Shown: positions 17,062 to 26,915 of the stretch, in pieces | Layout: each line of letters starts with the position of its first letter | Numbering within the stretch: the stretch's first letter is position 1 | Assembly (NCBI RefSeq): GCF_904846645.1 | Contig: NZ_CAJHBO010000023.1 | Location: 1-45,313 of the forward strand | Source of the DNA: Psychrobacter sp. Pi2-1 | GTDB lineage: Bacteria > Pseudomonadota > Gammaproteobacteria > Pseudomonadales > Moraxellaceae | Reading direction: 5' to 3' | DNA length: 45,313 nucleotides | The notes under the pieces: generated by a model | Database searches by the model: none | The model's input: only the letters and a program-made list of their open reading frames with translations | Told to the model about the DNA's origin: nothing | Made by a program: the position numbers and the translations under genes

Positions 17062-18522
17062 CTACGAACCTTGGTCTATACGAACAAGTTTGATGGTGCC
17101 ATCGGCGTCAGTAACGCGGCGATAACGTGTATTGCCAGAAGTTGACGAGCTCGCTGATGGCTGAGATGAGTAGCTACTAGGAGCAGTCGTTTGCTGCTGA
17201 ATCAATTGTCCCATGCGATCGGCAGGTGCAGTGTTCAGAGGTTTGCTGTTTGCAGGTTGGCCGTATTGAGTTTGACTCGGCGCTGCATTACCAACGATGG
17301 CGCGATAGAACTTCTGGCCTGCGCGTCCGTCAGCTGGGAAAATACCGCGACTAGTCTGGTATTGCTGGATAGCAGTACGAGTATTGTCTCCGATGATGCC
17401 ATCTACACCGCCGATATCGTAACCTGCGTTTAACAACGCTTGCTGAATGTCCTTGGCCTGCTGGCGGCTAATACCAGGATCGTCTGTTGGCCACGCAGTG
17501 ATAAAGTCTGTTTTGCTGCTGTCTTCGCGAGTGATTAGATCTGATAAGTGTGCGATAGCCAGTGCGTAGTTTTCTGAGGCGTTATAAGAGTAGAAAGTAT
17601 CGAAGTTTTTACCCACCAAGAAAGCAGGGCCTTCCATACCAGCGGGTAACAATAAGCCTGCACTGCTCAAGTCATACGGTAACGGACTGCCATTAGCCAA
17701 CGTCAGACCTTGGTCGCGCCAGTGGCTTATTGACTTTTTGTCTTTACGATTCGAAGCGGCCCAAAATCCATCAGGTAGTTTGACTTCATAGCCCCAAGGC
17801 TCACCAGTACGATAGCCGCGATTGTCCAAGAAGTTTGCGGTAGAAGCGAGTGCATCAGGTACGCTATTGACCAAATCACGACGTCCATCACCATCGAAAT
17901 CTACTGCCAATTCTAAGAAAGTACTCGGCATAAACTGCGTCTGTCCGAAGGCACCTGCCCATGAGCCTGTCATATCGTTTGGTGCGATATCACCGTTTTG
18001 CACGATTTTTAGCGCATTGGCGTACTCACCTTGGAAGTAGCTTTGACGACGATCGAAACAAGACAATGTCGCTAAAGACTCAAATAATGGTTTTTTACCT
18101 AGCGTTTGACCAAAGTTTGATTCTACGCCCCAGACACCGAGCACGTGCTCAGCTTTTACGCCATAACGCGATTCGATTTGACGTAGCGTCGATCCCCATT
18201 GACGCTTGGCTCGGATACCGTCCTCGACACGCTCTTTGTCTACCAATGCTGATAAGTAGTCCCAGACGTCTTTTTGAAACTCTGGTTGATAATTCAGTGA
18301 CTGAATGACACTAGGATCAGGCTGGCTTGGGCGATAGTTATTAAAGGTATAACCATCAACACCGCTAAACTTGCTAGAGTTTTTTAGATTGTCCAGACAC
18401 TGTTGAAACTCGCTATTGGATAAATCAGGTGCTGGCGGCTGCGCAGCTTGAGCAGTGGTAGCAAGGCTGATGCCGACAGCAACACTAAGCAGCGACAAAG
18501 TAGAAAAAGGAGTCAAACGCAT
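17062..18522 (-). CDS. Lytic murein transglycosylase, MltB family, with peptidoglycan-binding domain
   Basis: Cleaves peptidoglycan glycan strands to form 1,6-anhydromuramyl ends. It is 486 residues. A signal peptide ends at about residue 26 (AQA), with no lipobox, so the protein is soluble in the periplasm, unlike lipoprotein MltB. The SLT_2-type catalytic domain covers about 35-345, with catalytic Glu134 in GVWGVESNFGQ and the later GSWAGAFGQTQFMPSTF motif. A PG_binding_1 domain follows (about 352-412, DIQQALLNAGYDIGGVDG and GDNTRTAIQQYQ). The tail of about 70 residues is Ser/Thr/Gln-rich. It is monocistronic and bounded by a terminator. Confidence 0.93.
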   Translation of the reverse strand: MRLTPFSTLSLLSVAVGISLATTAQAAQPPAPDLSNSEFQQCLDNLKNSSKFSGVDGYTFNNYRPSQPDPSVIQSLNYQPEFQKDVWDYLSALVDKERVEDGIRAKRQWGSTLRQIESRYGVKAEHVLGVWGVESNFGQTLGKKPLFESLATLSCFDRRQSYFQGEYANALKIVQNGDIAPNDMTGSWAGAFGQTQFMPSTFLELAVDFDGDGRRDLVNSVPDALASTANFLDNRGYRTGEPWGYEVKLPDGFWAASNRKDKKSISHWRDQGLTLANGSPLPYDLSSAGLLLPAGMEGPAFLVGKNFDTFYSYNASENYALAIAHLSDLITREDSSKTDFITAWPTDDPGISRQQAKDIQQALLNAGYDIGGVDGIIGDNTRTAIQQYQTSRGIFPADGRAGQKFYRAIVGNAAPSQTQYGQPANSKPLNTAPADRMGQLIQQQTTAPSSYSSQPSASSSTSGNTRYRRVTDADGTIKLVRIDQGS

Positions 18523-18749
18523 GAAAATATCCTATAAACGTTAAAATAGTTATCGAAAGGCAAAAAATGATATTAACGTAGAGTAACCAATCTAAACAGT
18601 AAAGAAAAGCTGTCGAAGTACCAAGGTTATAAATGGTTACGATAAATTGACGCTGCCGTGAGATTAGAAGAGGATTTCATAGAGCTGAAAATGCAAAGCG
18701 TCAGACAGTATTTCAACTCGAGGACTATTCCTTAGAAGGTATAACCTGT

Positions 18750-19463
18750 TTATTTGGCTAGCACACTATCCAGCTCGTCAATAAAGCTATGAATACGTGC
18801 CGCATTTTTGCCCAAATCGCTCTGTCCAACTCGTGACTTACTGCGAATATCAACCAAGCGCTCGCTATCGTTGTCAGTCACACGAATGATCACATCATCC
18901 TTAAAGCCAAACCAAGCAGTCGTCTCTGTTGCTTCGATGATGCCTTTATCGGCATCAGTATTGACCAGATCCCACCCTAAATTTTCTATGGCTTGTTTAG
19001 CTGCTTTGATCAGTTCAGGCTTTGAATTGGCATAGGTCAATGTTTGCAAATCAGGGTAGGCAGTACGTTGTTGTTCAGCCACTTCTGCGCCGGCGTATTC
19101 AACAGGATTTGACGCATCTATACGTAGTGGTGCAATCGCGACAAACTCAGGCGGGTTGACTAAATCGGTAGAAATATCGTGAATAGGCGGTACATTTTTG
19201 GCCGTATTCATCATGCCAAGCGGGACAACGATTGCAGTGACAGCAAGTACGGCTGAGGCTAGTGCGCTCCCAATACTGGCTGTATTGCGTTTAAACAATA
19301 GCTGTATAGCCAACAATACCAATGCTGCGATACCAGCAAATAACCCAAATTTAAACCCTGTAAACGCAGTGCCTAACTCTACAACGCCAAACTTATACAA
19401 TGGACCTGCCAGAGCAACTAGCAGAATAGCAGTTACACTCATTAGACTGACTAGCATTTTCAT
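18750..19463 (-). CDS. DUF1499 family membrane protein
   Basis: A 237-residue protein with three hydrophobic segments in the first 90 residues and a C-terminal DUF1499 domain (about 115-235). The domain shows YPDLQTLTYANSKPELIKAA, then GWDLVNTDADKGIIEATETTAWFGFKDDVIIRV and the closing DIRSKSRVGQSDLGKNAARI, which is the family signature. DUF1499 has no settled function. GGAGAA precedes the ATG. It lies 50 bases downstream of tpm on the same strand, so the two may share a transcript. Confidence 0.87.
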   Translation of the reverse strand: MKMLVSLMSVTAILLVALAGPLYKFGVVELGTAFTGFKFGLFAGIAALVLLAIQLLFKRNTASIGSALASAVLAVTAIVVPLGMMNTAKNVPPIHDISTDLVNPPEFVAIAPLRIDASNPVEYAGAEVAEQQRTAYPDLQTLTYANSKPELIKAAKQAIENLGWDLVNTDADKGIIEATETTAWFGFKDDVIIRVTDNDSERLVDIRSKSRVGQSDLGKNAARIHSFIDELDSVLAK

Positions 19464-19513
19464 TCAATTTCTCCATTGCCATTTAGCGGCTTGTTAAAGG
19501 TTATATGAGTTTT

Positions 19514-20206
19514 TTATTTACTGCTCAATAGCCAAACCTGTTCTGTGACGGTGATATCAGGTGCAGAACCTATAGAAGAAGGCACGCTTGCTAGCTCATA
19601 GATTTGGTAGTGAGCGCTATAATACTGCTCTAATTGTTCGTTATTAATAGAGAAGGGTGGTCCATTCTTTTTACGCTGATCGTAATTTAGCGTGAGTAAA
19701 AGCTGCGGTGTTATTTCATTGTTAGCACCATTAATTTTACTGGTATCGCTACTAAGTTTCCGCACTTGCTCACTATATCTCACACGCATATCGTCTGGTA
19801 GGGCGATTAATGCCGCTTTATCATATACTGCATTAATAGAACCAATATCTTTAGCGGTTAATGAAAAGATATCAGCGACCCATAAAGTGATGGTCTGTCC
19901 CGACAACTGACCTTGATAGTATTTCATCGTTGGATTGTCTGCCTGTTGATAGACGGTAGGTTCGATGTTTTGCTCAGCAAAGAATTCTTGTACGGCTGTT
20001 TCGACCAACTCAACGCCCACCACGTCATAGCCTTGTGTCGCTAGCCAAACCATATCAATAGATTTACCACAAAGCGGCACAAAAATTCGGCTACCCGCAG
20101 TTAGATTGAGGCGGTTAAAATAATCAATCAACAATGGATTGACCGCAGATTGATTGAATCCAATGCGACCTTCTTGCCAACGTTTTTGCCAAAACTCAGG
20201 GTTCAT
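19514..20206 (-). CDS. tpm: Thiopurine S-methyltransferase
   Basis: An S-adenosylmethionine-dependent methyltransferase of the TPMT family, 230 residues, known in bacteria for methylating thiopurines and for metalloid (selenium, tellurium) resistance. It starts MNPEFWQKRWQEGRIGFNQ and has the motif-I stretch RIFVPLCGKSIDMVWLATQG near residue 45, then VVGVELVE. Later INAVYDKAALIALPDDMRVRY is typical of the family. I placed the start at 20206 because AGGAT is well spaced before it; the open frame runs seven codons further upstream. Its physiological substrate here is unknown. Confidence 0.93.
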   Translation of the reverse strand: MNPEFWQKRWQEGRIGFNQSAVNPLLIDYFNRLNLTAGSRIFVPLCGKSIDMVWLATQGYDVVGVELVETAVQEFFAEQNIEPTVYQQADNPTMKYYQGQLSGQTITLWVADIFSLTAKDIGSINAVYDKAALIALPDDMRVRYSEQVRKLSSDTSKINGANNEITPQLLLTLNYDQRKKNGPPFSINNEQLEQYYSAHYQIYELASVPSSIGSAPDITVTEQVWLLSSK

Positions 20207-20285
20207 ACTGCAATCCTCTATCTGCAAGTTTTTGTATATAGATTTAGCTTTGATAATGTTGATTGGTCATGTCAAAGGCATAAAT

Positions 20286-20323
20286 AGTAAAAAGCCAAAC
20301 ACCTATAGTATAAGTGTTTGGCT
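20286..20323 (-). terminator. Terminator of msrA
   Basis: AGCCAAACAC and GTGTTTGGCT form a perfect 10-bp stem around an 11-base loop. On the minus strand it is followed by TTTTTAC. It lies about 70 bases beyond the msrA stop codon and separates msrA from tpm. Confidence 0.85.
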
Positions 20324-20391
20324 GGTATACAACATTAGGCTAAGAAATTTTTTGAATAAATAACGTTTTATTCAATTTATCTAACCCTCAT

Positions 20392-20913
20392 TTAACTAAC
20401 CATATATTTGCTAAATTCTTTGCGCAGTTTAGCGAGCTTTGGTGGTATTGCAAAGTTGCAGTAAGCCTGTCCTGGATTTCTGTTGAAGAAATCTTGATGT
20501 GAGTCTTCTGCTTGATAGAATTCAACGGCAGGATGTACTTCTGTCACCACATTGACACCCATATCGCGTAACTTGTTAATGGTACGGTCAACGGTCGGTT
20601 TTTGACTATCTTCAGTGTAAAAGACCACGCTACGATACTGACTACCGACGTCATTGCCTTGACGATCCATCGTGGTGGGATCATGCGTGGCAAAGAAGAC
20701 ATCGAGTATCACTTCTAACGGGACGATAGACTCATCAAATTCGACTTTGATGACTTCGACATGGCCAGTTGTACCACTACAGACAGCTTCATAGTTAGCA
20801 GAGACAGCATCGCCGCCCATGTAGCCTGAGACGACAGATTGCACACCTTTTACCGATAAAAATACAGACTCAGTGCACCAGAAGCAGCCGCCACCTAATA
20901 CGATCGTTTGCAT
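20392..20913 (-). CDS. msrA: Peptide methionine sulfoxide reductase MsrA
   Basis: Reduces the S form of methionine sulfoxide in proteins and free methionine, repairing oxidative damage in the cytoplasm. At 173 residues it has normal length. The catalytic motif GGCFWCTESVF holds Cys10 near the N-terminus. VSGYMGG, GHVEVIKVEFD, HDPTTMDRQGNDVGSQYRS and the late GQAYCNF with a probable resolving Cys all match MsrA. It is a separate gene, not fused to MsrB. It lies divergent from cmoA across 272 bases. Confidence 0.97.
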   Translation of the reverse strand: MQTIVLGGGCFWCTESVFLSVKGVQSVVSGYMGGDAVSANYEAVCSGTTGHVEVIKVEFDESIVPLEVILDVFFATHDPTTMDRQGNDVGSQYRSVVFYTEDSQKPTVDRTINKLRDMGVNVVTEVHPAVEFYQAEDSHQDFFNRNPGQAYCNFAIPPKLAKLRKEFSKYMVS

Positions 20914-21185
20914 AATTTTTTCCTATTATTATAAATATGGGGTAAGCGCTATATTTGGTAGTGATGCTCTCGTTTTTCAATGCTTCTTTCAAACGTCTCA
21001 TTACCCTTGGCACTATTTATTCAGCTTAGCAGGCAAGCCAAAGGCGATAAGTAACAAACAGTAATGTTATAATGGGCTTTTGCTATCTTACTTCTTTATC
21101 AACTGATAATGACAAGCGAAACCACCAAGCAAAAGTCATCCAGTAATTCTTAATTTCAGTTCCATTCTAAAAAACGAGTCGTCCC

Positions 21186-21971
21186 ATGAGCCAATCCCAG
21201 CCTGCTATCAAACATGACACCCTATTTGATAAACCGTTTACTACGCCACTGGATAAGGCCGCACGCTTTTCATTTGACGAGCAAGTGGTGGCTTGTTTCC
21301 CTGATATGATTCGCCGCAGTGTACCTGGTTATGGTCAGGTGCTGGCGATGCTACCCATATTCGCCCGTCGTCATTGCAAGTATCGTCAGCAGAGCGATAG
21401 CGGTCAACGCGTTAGTCGTGTTTATGACTTGGGCTGTTCATTGGGCGCAGCCAGTATGACGCTAGCGGGTGAATTCGACCCGCAAGACTTACAGATTAAA
21501 GCAATTGATATCTCACCAGCGATGACGACCGAGGCGACCACGCTACTGAGTGAGAATTATCCTGAGCATGACATCGAAGTAATCACTGCAGATATCCGCG
21601 ATATTGAGCTTGAACCGTGCGATATGGTGATTTTGAACTTGACGCTACAGTTTTTGCCAGCTGCTGATAGGGTCGCAGTATTAGAGAAGATTTATGCGGC
21701 ATTGAGCGAAGGCGGCATATTGGTACTGACTGAAAAAACTCATGCCTTTGACGAGCAGTATGATGCGTGGTTGGTTGAGCGTTATTATGACTTTAAACGT
21801 GCGAATGGCTATACCGAAATGGAGATTAGCGGCAAGCGTAATGCATTAGAAAATGTCCTCATTACTGATACCTTAGATGAGCATCATGCACGGTTAGATC
21901 AAGTTGGGTTTGCGCGTCATCTGACATGGTTTCAGTTTTTGAACTTTGTTTCTATTGTGGCGTTTAAATAA
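21186..21971 (+). CDS. cmoA: Carboxy-S-adenosyl-L-methionine synthase
   Basis: Converts SAM and prephenate to carboxy-SAM, the donor for 5-carboxymethoxyuridine formation at tRNA position 34. The 261-residue protein has the family start ([25 protein letters not shown]), the SAM-binding [26 protein letters not shown] and the [11 protein letters not shown] segment. The C-terminus ends [14 protein letters not shown] as in homologues. It is followed 50 bases later by cmoB, the enzyme using its product, so the two form an operon. Confidence 0.97.
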   Translation: MSQSQPAIKHDTLFDKPFTTPLDKAARFSFDEQVVACFPDMIRRSVPGYGQVLAMLPIFARRHCKYRQQSDSGQRVSRVYDLGCSLGAASMTLAGEFDPQDLQIKAIDISPAMTTEATTLLSENYPEHDIEVITADIRDIELEPCDMVILNLTLQFLPAADRVAVLEKIYAALSEGGILVLTEKTHAFDEQYDAWLVERYYDFKRANGYTEMEISGKRNALENVLITDTLDEHHARLDQVGFARHLTWFQFLNFVSIVAFK

Positions 21972-22021
21972 TTCTTACCTTTAACACAGTTATTTCTTAA
22001 TCAATACGGTAACCTGCTTTT

Positions 22022-23074
22022 ATGCTCAATGACACTATCATTAACGCCGAACGCGAACTATATCTAACCCTACTAGAGCTGGCACAGCAGCAGCCGAGCG
22101 CTTATGAATGGCTCAAACAATTACCAACGTGGCTAGGTGATATAAAAGACAAAGCGAACTATGCGCACGCGCCTGCCTACCAAGCGTCAGTTGCTCGTTT
22201 GCCAAACTTAGCTGTCAATAACGTCGATCTAAACAGCGATACATTGACGATTGAGGCAGATCTAAATGAGTCTCAGCGCAAGCAAACAATGGCACTATTA
22301 AAGCAGTTGATGCCATGGCGTAAAGGCCCATTTCAAATTGGCGGTCAAATCGGCGATGATGAGTCAGGTATTAAGATTGATACCGAGTGGCATAGTGATT
22401 GGAAATGGAAACGTGTTGCGCCGCATTTGAGTAGATTGGATGGTCGCCGCGTATTGGATGTGGGCGGTGGCTCTGGTTATCACGGCTGGCGCATGGCAGG
22501 GGCGGGCGCAGATACGGTTATTATTATTGATCCGTCATGTTTGTTTTATCATCAGTTTATGGCGATTCGTCATTTCGTTGGTGCCGCAGATGCTCATACT
22601 CATGGTACAGGTAACTATCGGACACATTATATTCCTGTACCGCTTGAAGCGTTACCTGAGCACAGTCAGCTGTTTGATACCGTATTTAGCATGGGTGTGC
22701 TGTACCATCGCCAGTCACCGTTTGAGCATTTACAACAGCTTAAAGGACAGTTAGTCAAAGGTGGTGAGTTGGTACTTGAGACGTTGGTGATTGAAGGTGA
22801 TGCCAATACTGTACTGGTGCCGCACGACCGCTACGCGCAGATGAATAACGTCTATTTCTTACCATCGGTGGCGGCATTAATTGGCTGGCTGGAGAAAGCA
22901 GGGTTTACAGACGTGCGCTGCGTCGATGTAGCAGTCACCTCGACTGAGGAACAACGACAAACCGAGTGGATGACCTATCATTCGTTAGCAGACTTCTTAG
23001 ATCCTAATGACTCGACTAAGACCGTCGAAGGATATCCTGCCCCCATGCGTGCGACTTTGATTGCCAAAAAATAG
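22022..23074 (+). CDS. cmoB: tRNA U34 carboxymethyltransferase
   Basis: Transfers the carboxymethyl group from carboxy-SAM to 5-hydroxyuridine at tRNA position 34, giving cmo5U. It is 350 residues. Family marks are [13 protein letters not shown] and the [18 protein letters not shown] segment, then the Rossmann motif [21 protein letters not shown] near residue 143. [16 protein letters not shown] and the ending [17 protein letters not shown] also fit. It pairs with the upstream cmoA. A DUF1176 gene follows after 34 bases and may be co-transcribed. Confidence 0.97.
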   Translation: MLNDTIINAERELYLTLLELAQQQPSAYEWLKQLPTWLGDIKDKANYAHAPAYQASVARLPNLAVNNVDLNSDTLTIEADLNESQRKQTMALLKQLMPWRKGPFQIGGQIGDDESGIKIDTEWHSDWKWKRVAPHLSRLDGRRVLDVGGGSGYHGWRMAGAGADTVIIIDPSCLFYHQFMAIRHFVGAADAHTHGTGNYRTHYIPVPLEALPEHSQLFDTVFSMGVLYHRQSPFEHLQQLKGQLVKGGELVLETLVIEGDANTVLVPHDRYAQMNNVYFLPSVAALIGWLEKAGFTDVRCVDVAVTSTEEQRQTEWMTYHSLADFLDPNDSTKTVEGYPAPMRATLIAKK

Positions 23075-23108
23075 CATTAATGGTGGTAGCTAACGTAAGG
23101 AAAGCATT

Positions 23109-24236
23109 ATGAAGACATCAAAGACTTTGATTGTAGCTACCATCAGCTTGCTATCGCTACCTGCCATGGCAGGTTATGGAACTGTATCCGAAGGCTGGGG
23201 CTTTGTACAAGACGACTGGCAAGTGGTTTGTGATAATACGCGGACTTGTCGAGCGGCTGGATACGTAAGTGAAGCGCTAATAGATACGCCTGCTTCAATA
23301 TTGCTCACAGCGTTGCCAAAAGTAGCTCTGCCAAAAGTGCAAATTCAGTTTATCTCAGAAGTGCCGCTAGATGAGCTGAAGCCTGTTGAGCTTTGGCTGA
23401 ATAATAAAAACTATGGTCTGCTGCAGCCCAATAAAGAAGACAATCTACTATACGACTTATCAGCCAAGCAGACCCAAGCACTGCTTGATCATGCTCGTAT
23501 CGCGACCAAGATAGCAATTAGAGCAGGCGACAACCACTGGCAGATTAGCGATAAAGGCATGTCGGCAGTATTGCTCAAGCTGGACGATGAGCAAGGTCGG
23601 GTAGGGACGCCGATAGCATTGGTCAGTAAGAATAATCCAAATCGTCAACGTCCTAAAGCAGCTTTGCCAAAACCAATTATTCAAAAAGCATTTGCATATT
23701 CAGCAAAAGACAACAAAACACTTGCTCCATCAAAGCTGGCGTATTTTCAGAAAAATATTGATAAGTGGATTGATATTAATGCCGAGCAGCTTATAGGGTC
23801 TAAGGACGTGATGGGCGACTGTGAGCTAATCAACCCAAAAACTGAAACATATCAGCGAATGTCAGAGTATGGTTCTACGATGCTTGATTGGGACTTTATA
23901 CCGGTTGATGATAGTTATATGTTAGCCACGCATACTTGCTGGCTAGGCGCTTACAATTTTAGTAATGGCTATTGGCTCATTGATAATGCAAAACCTAGCA
24001 AGCCTATGCTTATCACAACAGCAGGGAATGATTATTTTGATGGTGAGATTTCCGCCACTCACAAAGACCGAGGCATTGGTGACTGCTGGAATCGTACTGC
24101 ATGGATATGGAATGGTAAAACATTTGCTAAGAGCGAAGAGTCTAGTACAGGAATGTGCCGAGGCTTTGCTGGTGGAGCGTGGGACCTACCAACGTATGTG
24201 AGTCAGGTTATAAGAAACGATGCTAAGGCTCAGTAG
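23109..24236 (+). CDS. DUF1176 domain exported protein
   Basis: A 375-residue protein with a signal peptide (MKTSKTLIVATISLLSLPAMA, cut near residue 21), so probably periplasmic. The next segment, DDWQVVCDNTRTCRAAGY, is the typical opening of DUF1176, a family of unknown function. The C-terminal half has several Cys (GDCELI, HTCWLGAYN, GDCWNRTAW, GMCRGFAGGAW) that could form disulfides. AAGGAAAG precedes the ATG. It lies 34 bases after cmoB but has no evident link to tRNA modification. Confidence 0.85.
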   Translation: MKTSKTLIVATISLLSLPAMAGYGTVSEGWGFVQDDWQVVCDNTRTCRAAGYVSEALIDTPASILLTALPKVALPKVQIQFISEVPLDELKPVELWLNNKNYGLLQPNKEDNLLYDLSAKQTQALLDHARIATKIAIRAGDNHWQISDKGMSAVLLKLDDEQGRVGTPIALVSKNNPNRQRPKAALPKPIIQKAFAYSAKDNKTLAPSKLAYFQKNIDKWIDINAEQLIGSKDVMGDCELINPKTETYQRMSEYGSTMLDWDFIPVDDSYMLATHTCWLGAYNFSNGYWLIDNAKPSKPMLITTAGNDYFDGEISATHKDRGIGDCWNRTAWIWNGKTFAKSEESSTGMCRGFAGGAWDLPTYVSQVIRNDAKAQ

Positions 24237-24257
24237 CTTTTTCGATTTAAAAAGGCA

Positions 24258-24300
24258 TTGATCTAAGGGGCTTTGATTCAAAAGCCTTGATTTAAATGAC
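24258..24300 (+). repeat. Degenerate 15-bp tandem repeat
   Basis: Units TTGATCTAAGGGGCT (24258-24272) and TTGATTCAAAAGCCT (24273-24287) are followed by a partial TTGATTTAAATGAC (24287-24300). A more diverged copy (TTCGATTTAAAAAGGCA) precedes them from 24241. They lie just after the DUF1176 stop codon. Parts also pair (GGCTTT with AAAGCC), so a weak hairpin is possible. Confidence 0.5.
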
Positions 24301-24402
24301 TGACACCTTATAAAGCGCAGCAGTCATAAGCCATATATTACGTTTTTAGTTTTGCTACTTATGTCCTAACCTATATCAAAGGATAGTGATAAAAATGGCT
24401 AA

Positions 24403-24621
24403 TTAGATTAACCATTTTTTGAAAGCAACTTCCATGACTATCTTTAGAATAAAACCAACAGAACCTGCGCCTAGAGCTAAGAATATCCAAAAAGTACCAG
24501 CGCGCCCAGCATCAGACGTTTTAGAGATATCCCACATAATAAAAAACAAGAAAGCGATGAATATCGGCAACAAGACGTACAGTCCCCAACTGGTGACAGT
24601 ACTGGCGGCAATAGCAAACAT
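24403..24621 (-). CDS. DUF2788-like small membrane protein
   Basis: A 72-residue protein with two hydrophobic helices (about residues 12-32 and 43-64), joined by a polar turn holding DISKTSDAGRAGTF. The pattern of a first helix ending in FIMWDI, a Lys/Gly-rich turn and a second helix ending GFILKIVMEV fits the DUF2788 family, which is short and of unknown function. AGGAT six bases before the ATG supports the start. It sits alone between two plus-strand genes. Confidence 0.72.
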   Translation of the reverse strand: MFAIAASTVTSWGLYVLLPIFIAFLFFIMWDISKTSDAGRAGTFWIFLALGAGSVGFILKIVMEVAFKKWLI

Positions 24622-24998
24622 GGCGTAATCCTATAATAGAGTAGTAACGTGCCTTCTATATTTTAGAAGAGCCGTACAAACCATTATTATAACGTGGAAG
24701 CAGTCAGGTATAAACGACTGCCCAGTATTGAGCAACAGTAACGCTACAATTCACGTTATGAGTTATTTATCAGTTTTGCATCATTGATATTAGTCAGCCC
24801 AAATCCTGATAACGGTAAGATTTTAGTGCTAATTTTGGCGCAAATGGTGCAATAAAGTGCAAAGATTGTTATATTTACAGGTTACTTACCTTTTACATTA
24901 TTCTATCCCTGCAATATCGGTCGCTATTATAATAAGCAGTTATCGATTGCTCGCATTCGCACCGTTTTTGTTGTTTATTTAATTGAGTTCAAATTCCT
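24622..24998. other. Intergenic region before argS
   Basis: 377 AT-rich bases between the minus-strand DUF2788-like gene and plus-strand argS. A TATAAT at 24928-24933 could be the argS -10 box, but no good -35 lies at the right spacing. No attenuator or T-box-like element was seen. Confidence 0.45.
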
Positions 24999-26828
24999 AT
25001 GTCACAAGCCCAAATTGATACGCTTGCATCCCTATTTAATGATGCAATTCAAACCCTACAAGCAGATGGTACGCTACCAAGCGATTGGCAAAACAACAGT
25101 CAAATTACCCGTACGAAAGATTTAAGTCACGGTGATTTTGCCAGTAATATCGCGCTAACGGCAGCGAAAGCGGCCAAGGCTAATCCGCGTCAACTTGCTG
25201 AAAAAATCGTTAGCGCATTGCCTGACAATCAAGATATTCGCCAAGTAGAAATCGCAGGCCCAGGGTTTATCAACGTATTTTTAAACTCGGAAGCTAAATT
25301 TTCTGTATTGGACGATATCTTCACATTGCAAGATCGCTTTGGCTTAAGTAATCAGTTTGACGGTCAAAAAGTCCAAGTTGAATTCGTTTCTGCTAACCCA
25401 ACGTCAAGTCTGCACGTCGGTCACGGTCGCGGTGCTGCATTTGGCATGAGCGTTGCTAACCTGCTAGAAGCTATTGGCTATGACGTCACGCGTGAATATT
25501 ATGTCAATGACGCTGGTCGTCAAATGGACATCTTAGCCACCAGTACATATTTGCGCTATCTACAGCTAAATGGTGAAGAGATAACTTTCCCAGTTAACGC
25601 CTATCAAGGTGATTATGTCAGTGATATCGCCCAAACACTAAAAACACAGCATGGCGATAGCTACGTACATAGCTTTGCAGACGTTGCCAAAGATGTGCCA
25701 GAAGACGCTCAGTTTGAGATTAATGCTGATGGCGAAAAAACCGTCATCTCAGGTGATAAAGAAGCGCATATTGATGGCTTGATTGCCAATAGTAAGTCTT
25801 TGCTAGGTGACAGCTACGCGTTATTTTTAAATGCAGCATTAAGCAGCATTTTGGCGGATATCAAAGACGACTTAAACGACTTTGGCGTGAGCTACGAGTG
25901 CTGGTTTAGCGAGAGATCTATCGATAGCGAGATTGAGCCTGTATTACAGATACTAGATGACAAAGGCTATCTATATGAAAAAGACGGCAACATCTGGTTT
26001 AAATCGACCGATTTCGGCGATGAGAAAGACCGTGTTGTACGCCGTGCCAATGGTCAATCGACGTATTTTGCTTCTGACATCGCTTATCATAAGAACAAGT
26101 TTGATCGCGGCTTTGATAAAGTCATTAACGTTTGGGGCGCAGACCACCATGGCTATGTCCCACGCGTAAAAGCCGCTCTACTAGCTCTTGGGATTGATGC
26201 TGAACGTCTGGATGTGGTGCTTGTACAGTTTGTCGCGTTATGGCGCGGCAGTGAAAAAGTACAAATGTCTTCGCGCTCAGGTCAGTTTGTGACCTTGCGT
26301 GAGCTACGTGCAGAAGTTGGTAACGATGCTGCACGATTCTACTACGTAGCGCGTAAGCCTGAAGTGCATGTTGATTTTGACTTAGAACTTGCCAAATCAC
26401 AAAGCAAAGACAATCAAGTGTATTATATTCAGTATGCTCATGCGCGCGTTTGCCGCGTGTTAGAAAAACTGGCAACTTACGATTTGACCGTAGATGATGC
26501 CATCGGTTTGGCACATCAAGACTTGCTAAGTGCGCCCAATGAAGACGAGCTGATTAAACTGTTAGCAGGCTATCCAGCGACGTTACTTCGCGCAGCGACT
26601 GGTTACGAGCCGCATGTCTTGACCAACTACCTAAAAGAGCTAGCGGCATTGTTCCATGGTTGGTATGACACCAATCGTATCTTGCCAATGAGCTTGACGT
26701 CAGGTGAAACGCCAAGTCAGGATGAGCTAGACTTAATGCAAGCACGTTTGCGTCTGTCAAAAGCCGTTAGACAGGTATTGGCAAATGGGCTTAGTCTGCT
26801 AGGCTTGTCTGCACCGTCTAGCATGTAG
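24999..26828 (+). CDS. argS: Arginyl-tRNA synthetase
   Basis: Class I synthetase that charges tRNA-Arg with arginine, 609 residues. The N-terminal ArgS additional domain covers about 1-95 (KDLSHGDFASNIALTAAK). The catalytic signature EFVSANPTSSLHVGHGRGAAFG carries the HIGH box as HVGH at 139-142. As in most ArgRS, no canonical KMSKS is present; the equivalent loop is KVQMSSRSGQ. The C-terminal anticodon-binding DALR-type helices follow (YIQYAHARVCRVLEKL on). The SPOR-domain gene follows about 90 bases later. Confidence 0.97.
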   Translation: MSQAQIDTLASLFNDAIQTLQADGTLPSDWQNNSQITRTKDLSHGDFASNIALTAAKAAKANPRQLAEKIVSALPDNQDIRQVEIAGPGFINVFLNSEAKFSVLDDIFTLQDRFGLSNQFDGQKVQVEFVSANPTSSLHVGHGRGAAFGMSVANLLEAIGYDVTREYYVNDAGRQMDILATSTYLRYLQLNGEEITFPVNAYQGDYVSDIAQTLKTQHGDSYVHSFADVAKDVPEDAQFEINADGEKTVISGDKEAHIDGLIANSKSLLGDSYALFLNAALSSILADIKDDLNDFGVSYECWFSERSIDSEIEPVLQILDDKGYLYEKDGNIWFKSTDFGDEKDRVVRRANGQSTYFASDIAYHKNKFDRGFDKVINVWGADHHGYVPRVKAALLALGIDAERLDVVLVQFVALWRGSEKVQMSSRSGQFVTLRELRAEVGNDAARFYYVARKPEVHVDFDLELAKSQSKDNQVYYIQYAHARVCRVLEKLATYDLTVDDAIGLAHQDLLSAPNEDELIKLLAGYPATLLRAATGYEPHVLTNYLKELAALFHGWYDTNRILPMSLTSGETPSQDELDLMQARLRLSKAVRQVLANGLSLLGLSAPSSM

Positions 26829-26915
26829 TACTTTTCTAAAATGTGACATGAGTATAGACAGCTGATAGCATTAATTCGATGATGATAGTTAAATCCAGTA
26901 GGGAGAACGAGATCC

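Noticed and set aside
25990..26290. Possible defect in argS because no KMSKS motif is visible
   Set aside because: Most arginyl-tRNA synthetases lack the canonical KMSKS, and the equivalent loop is present, so the gene looks intact.
26125..26514. Long minus-strand frame inside argS
   Set aside because: It lies fully inside a clear core gene and encodes no recognisable protein; it is a shadow of argS codon bias.
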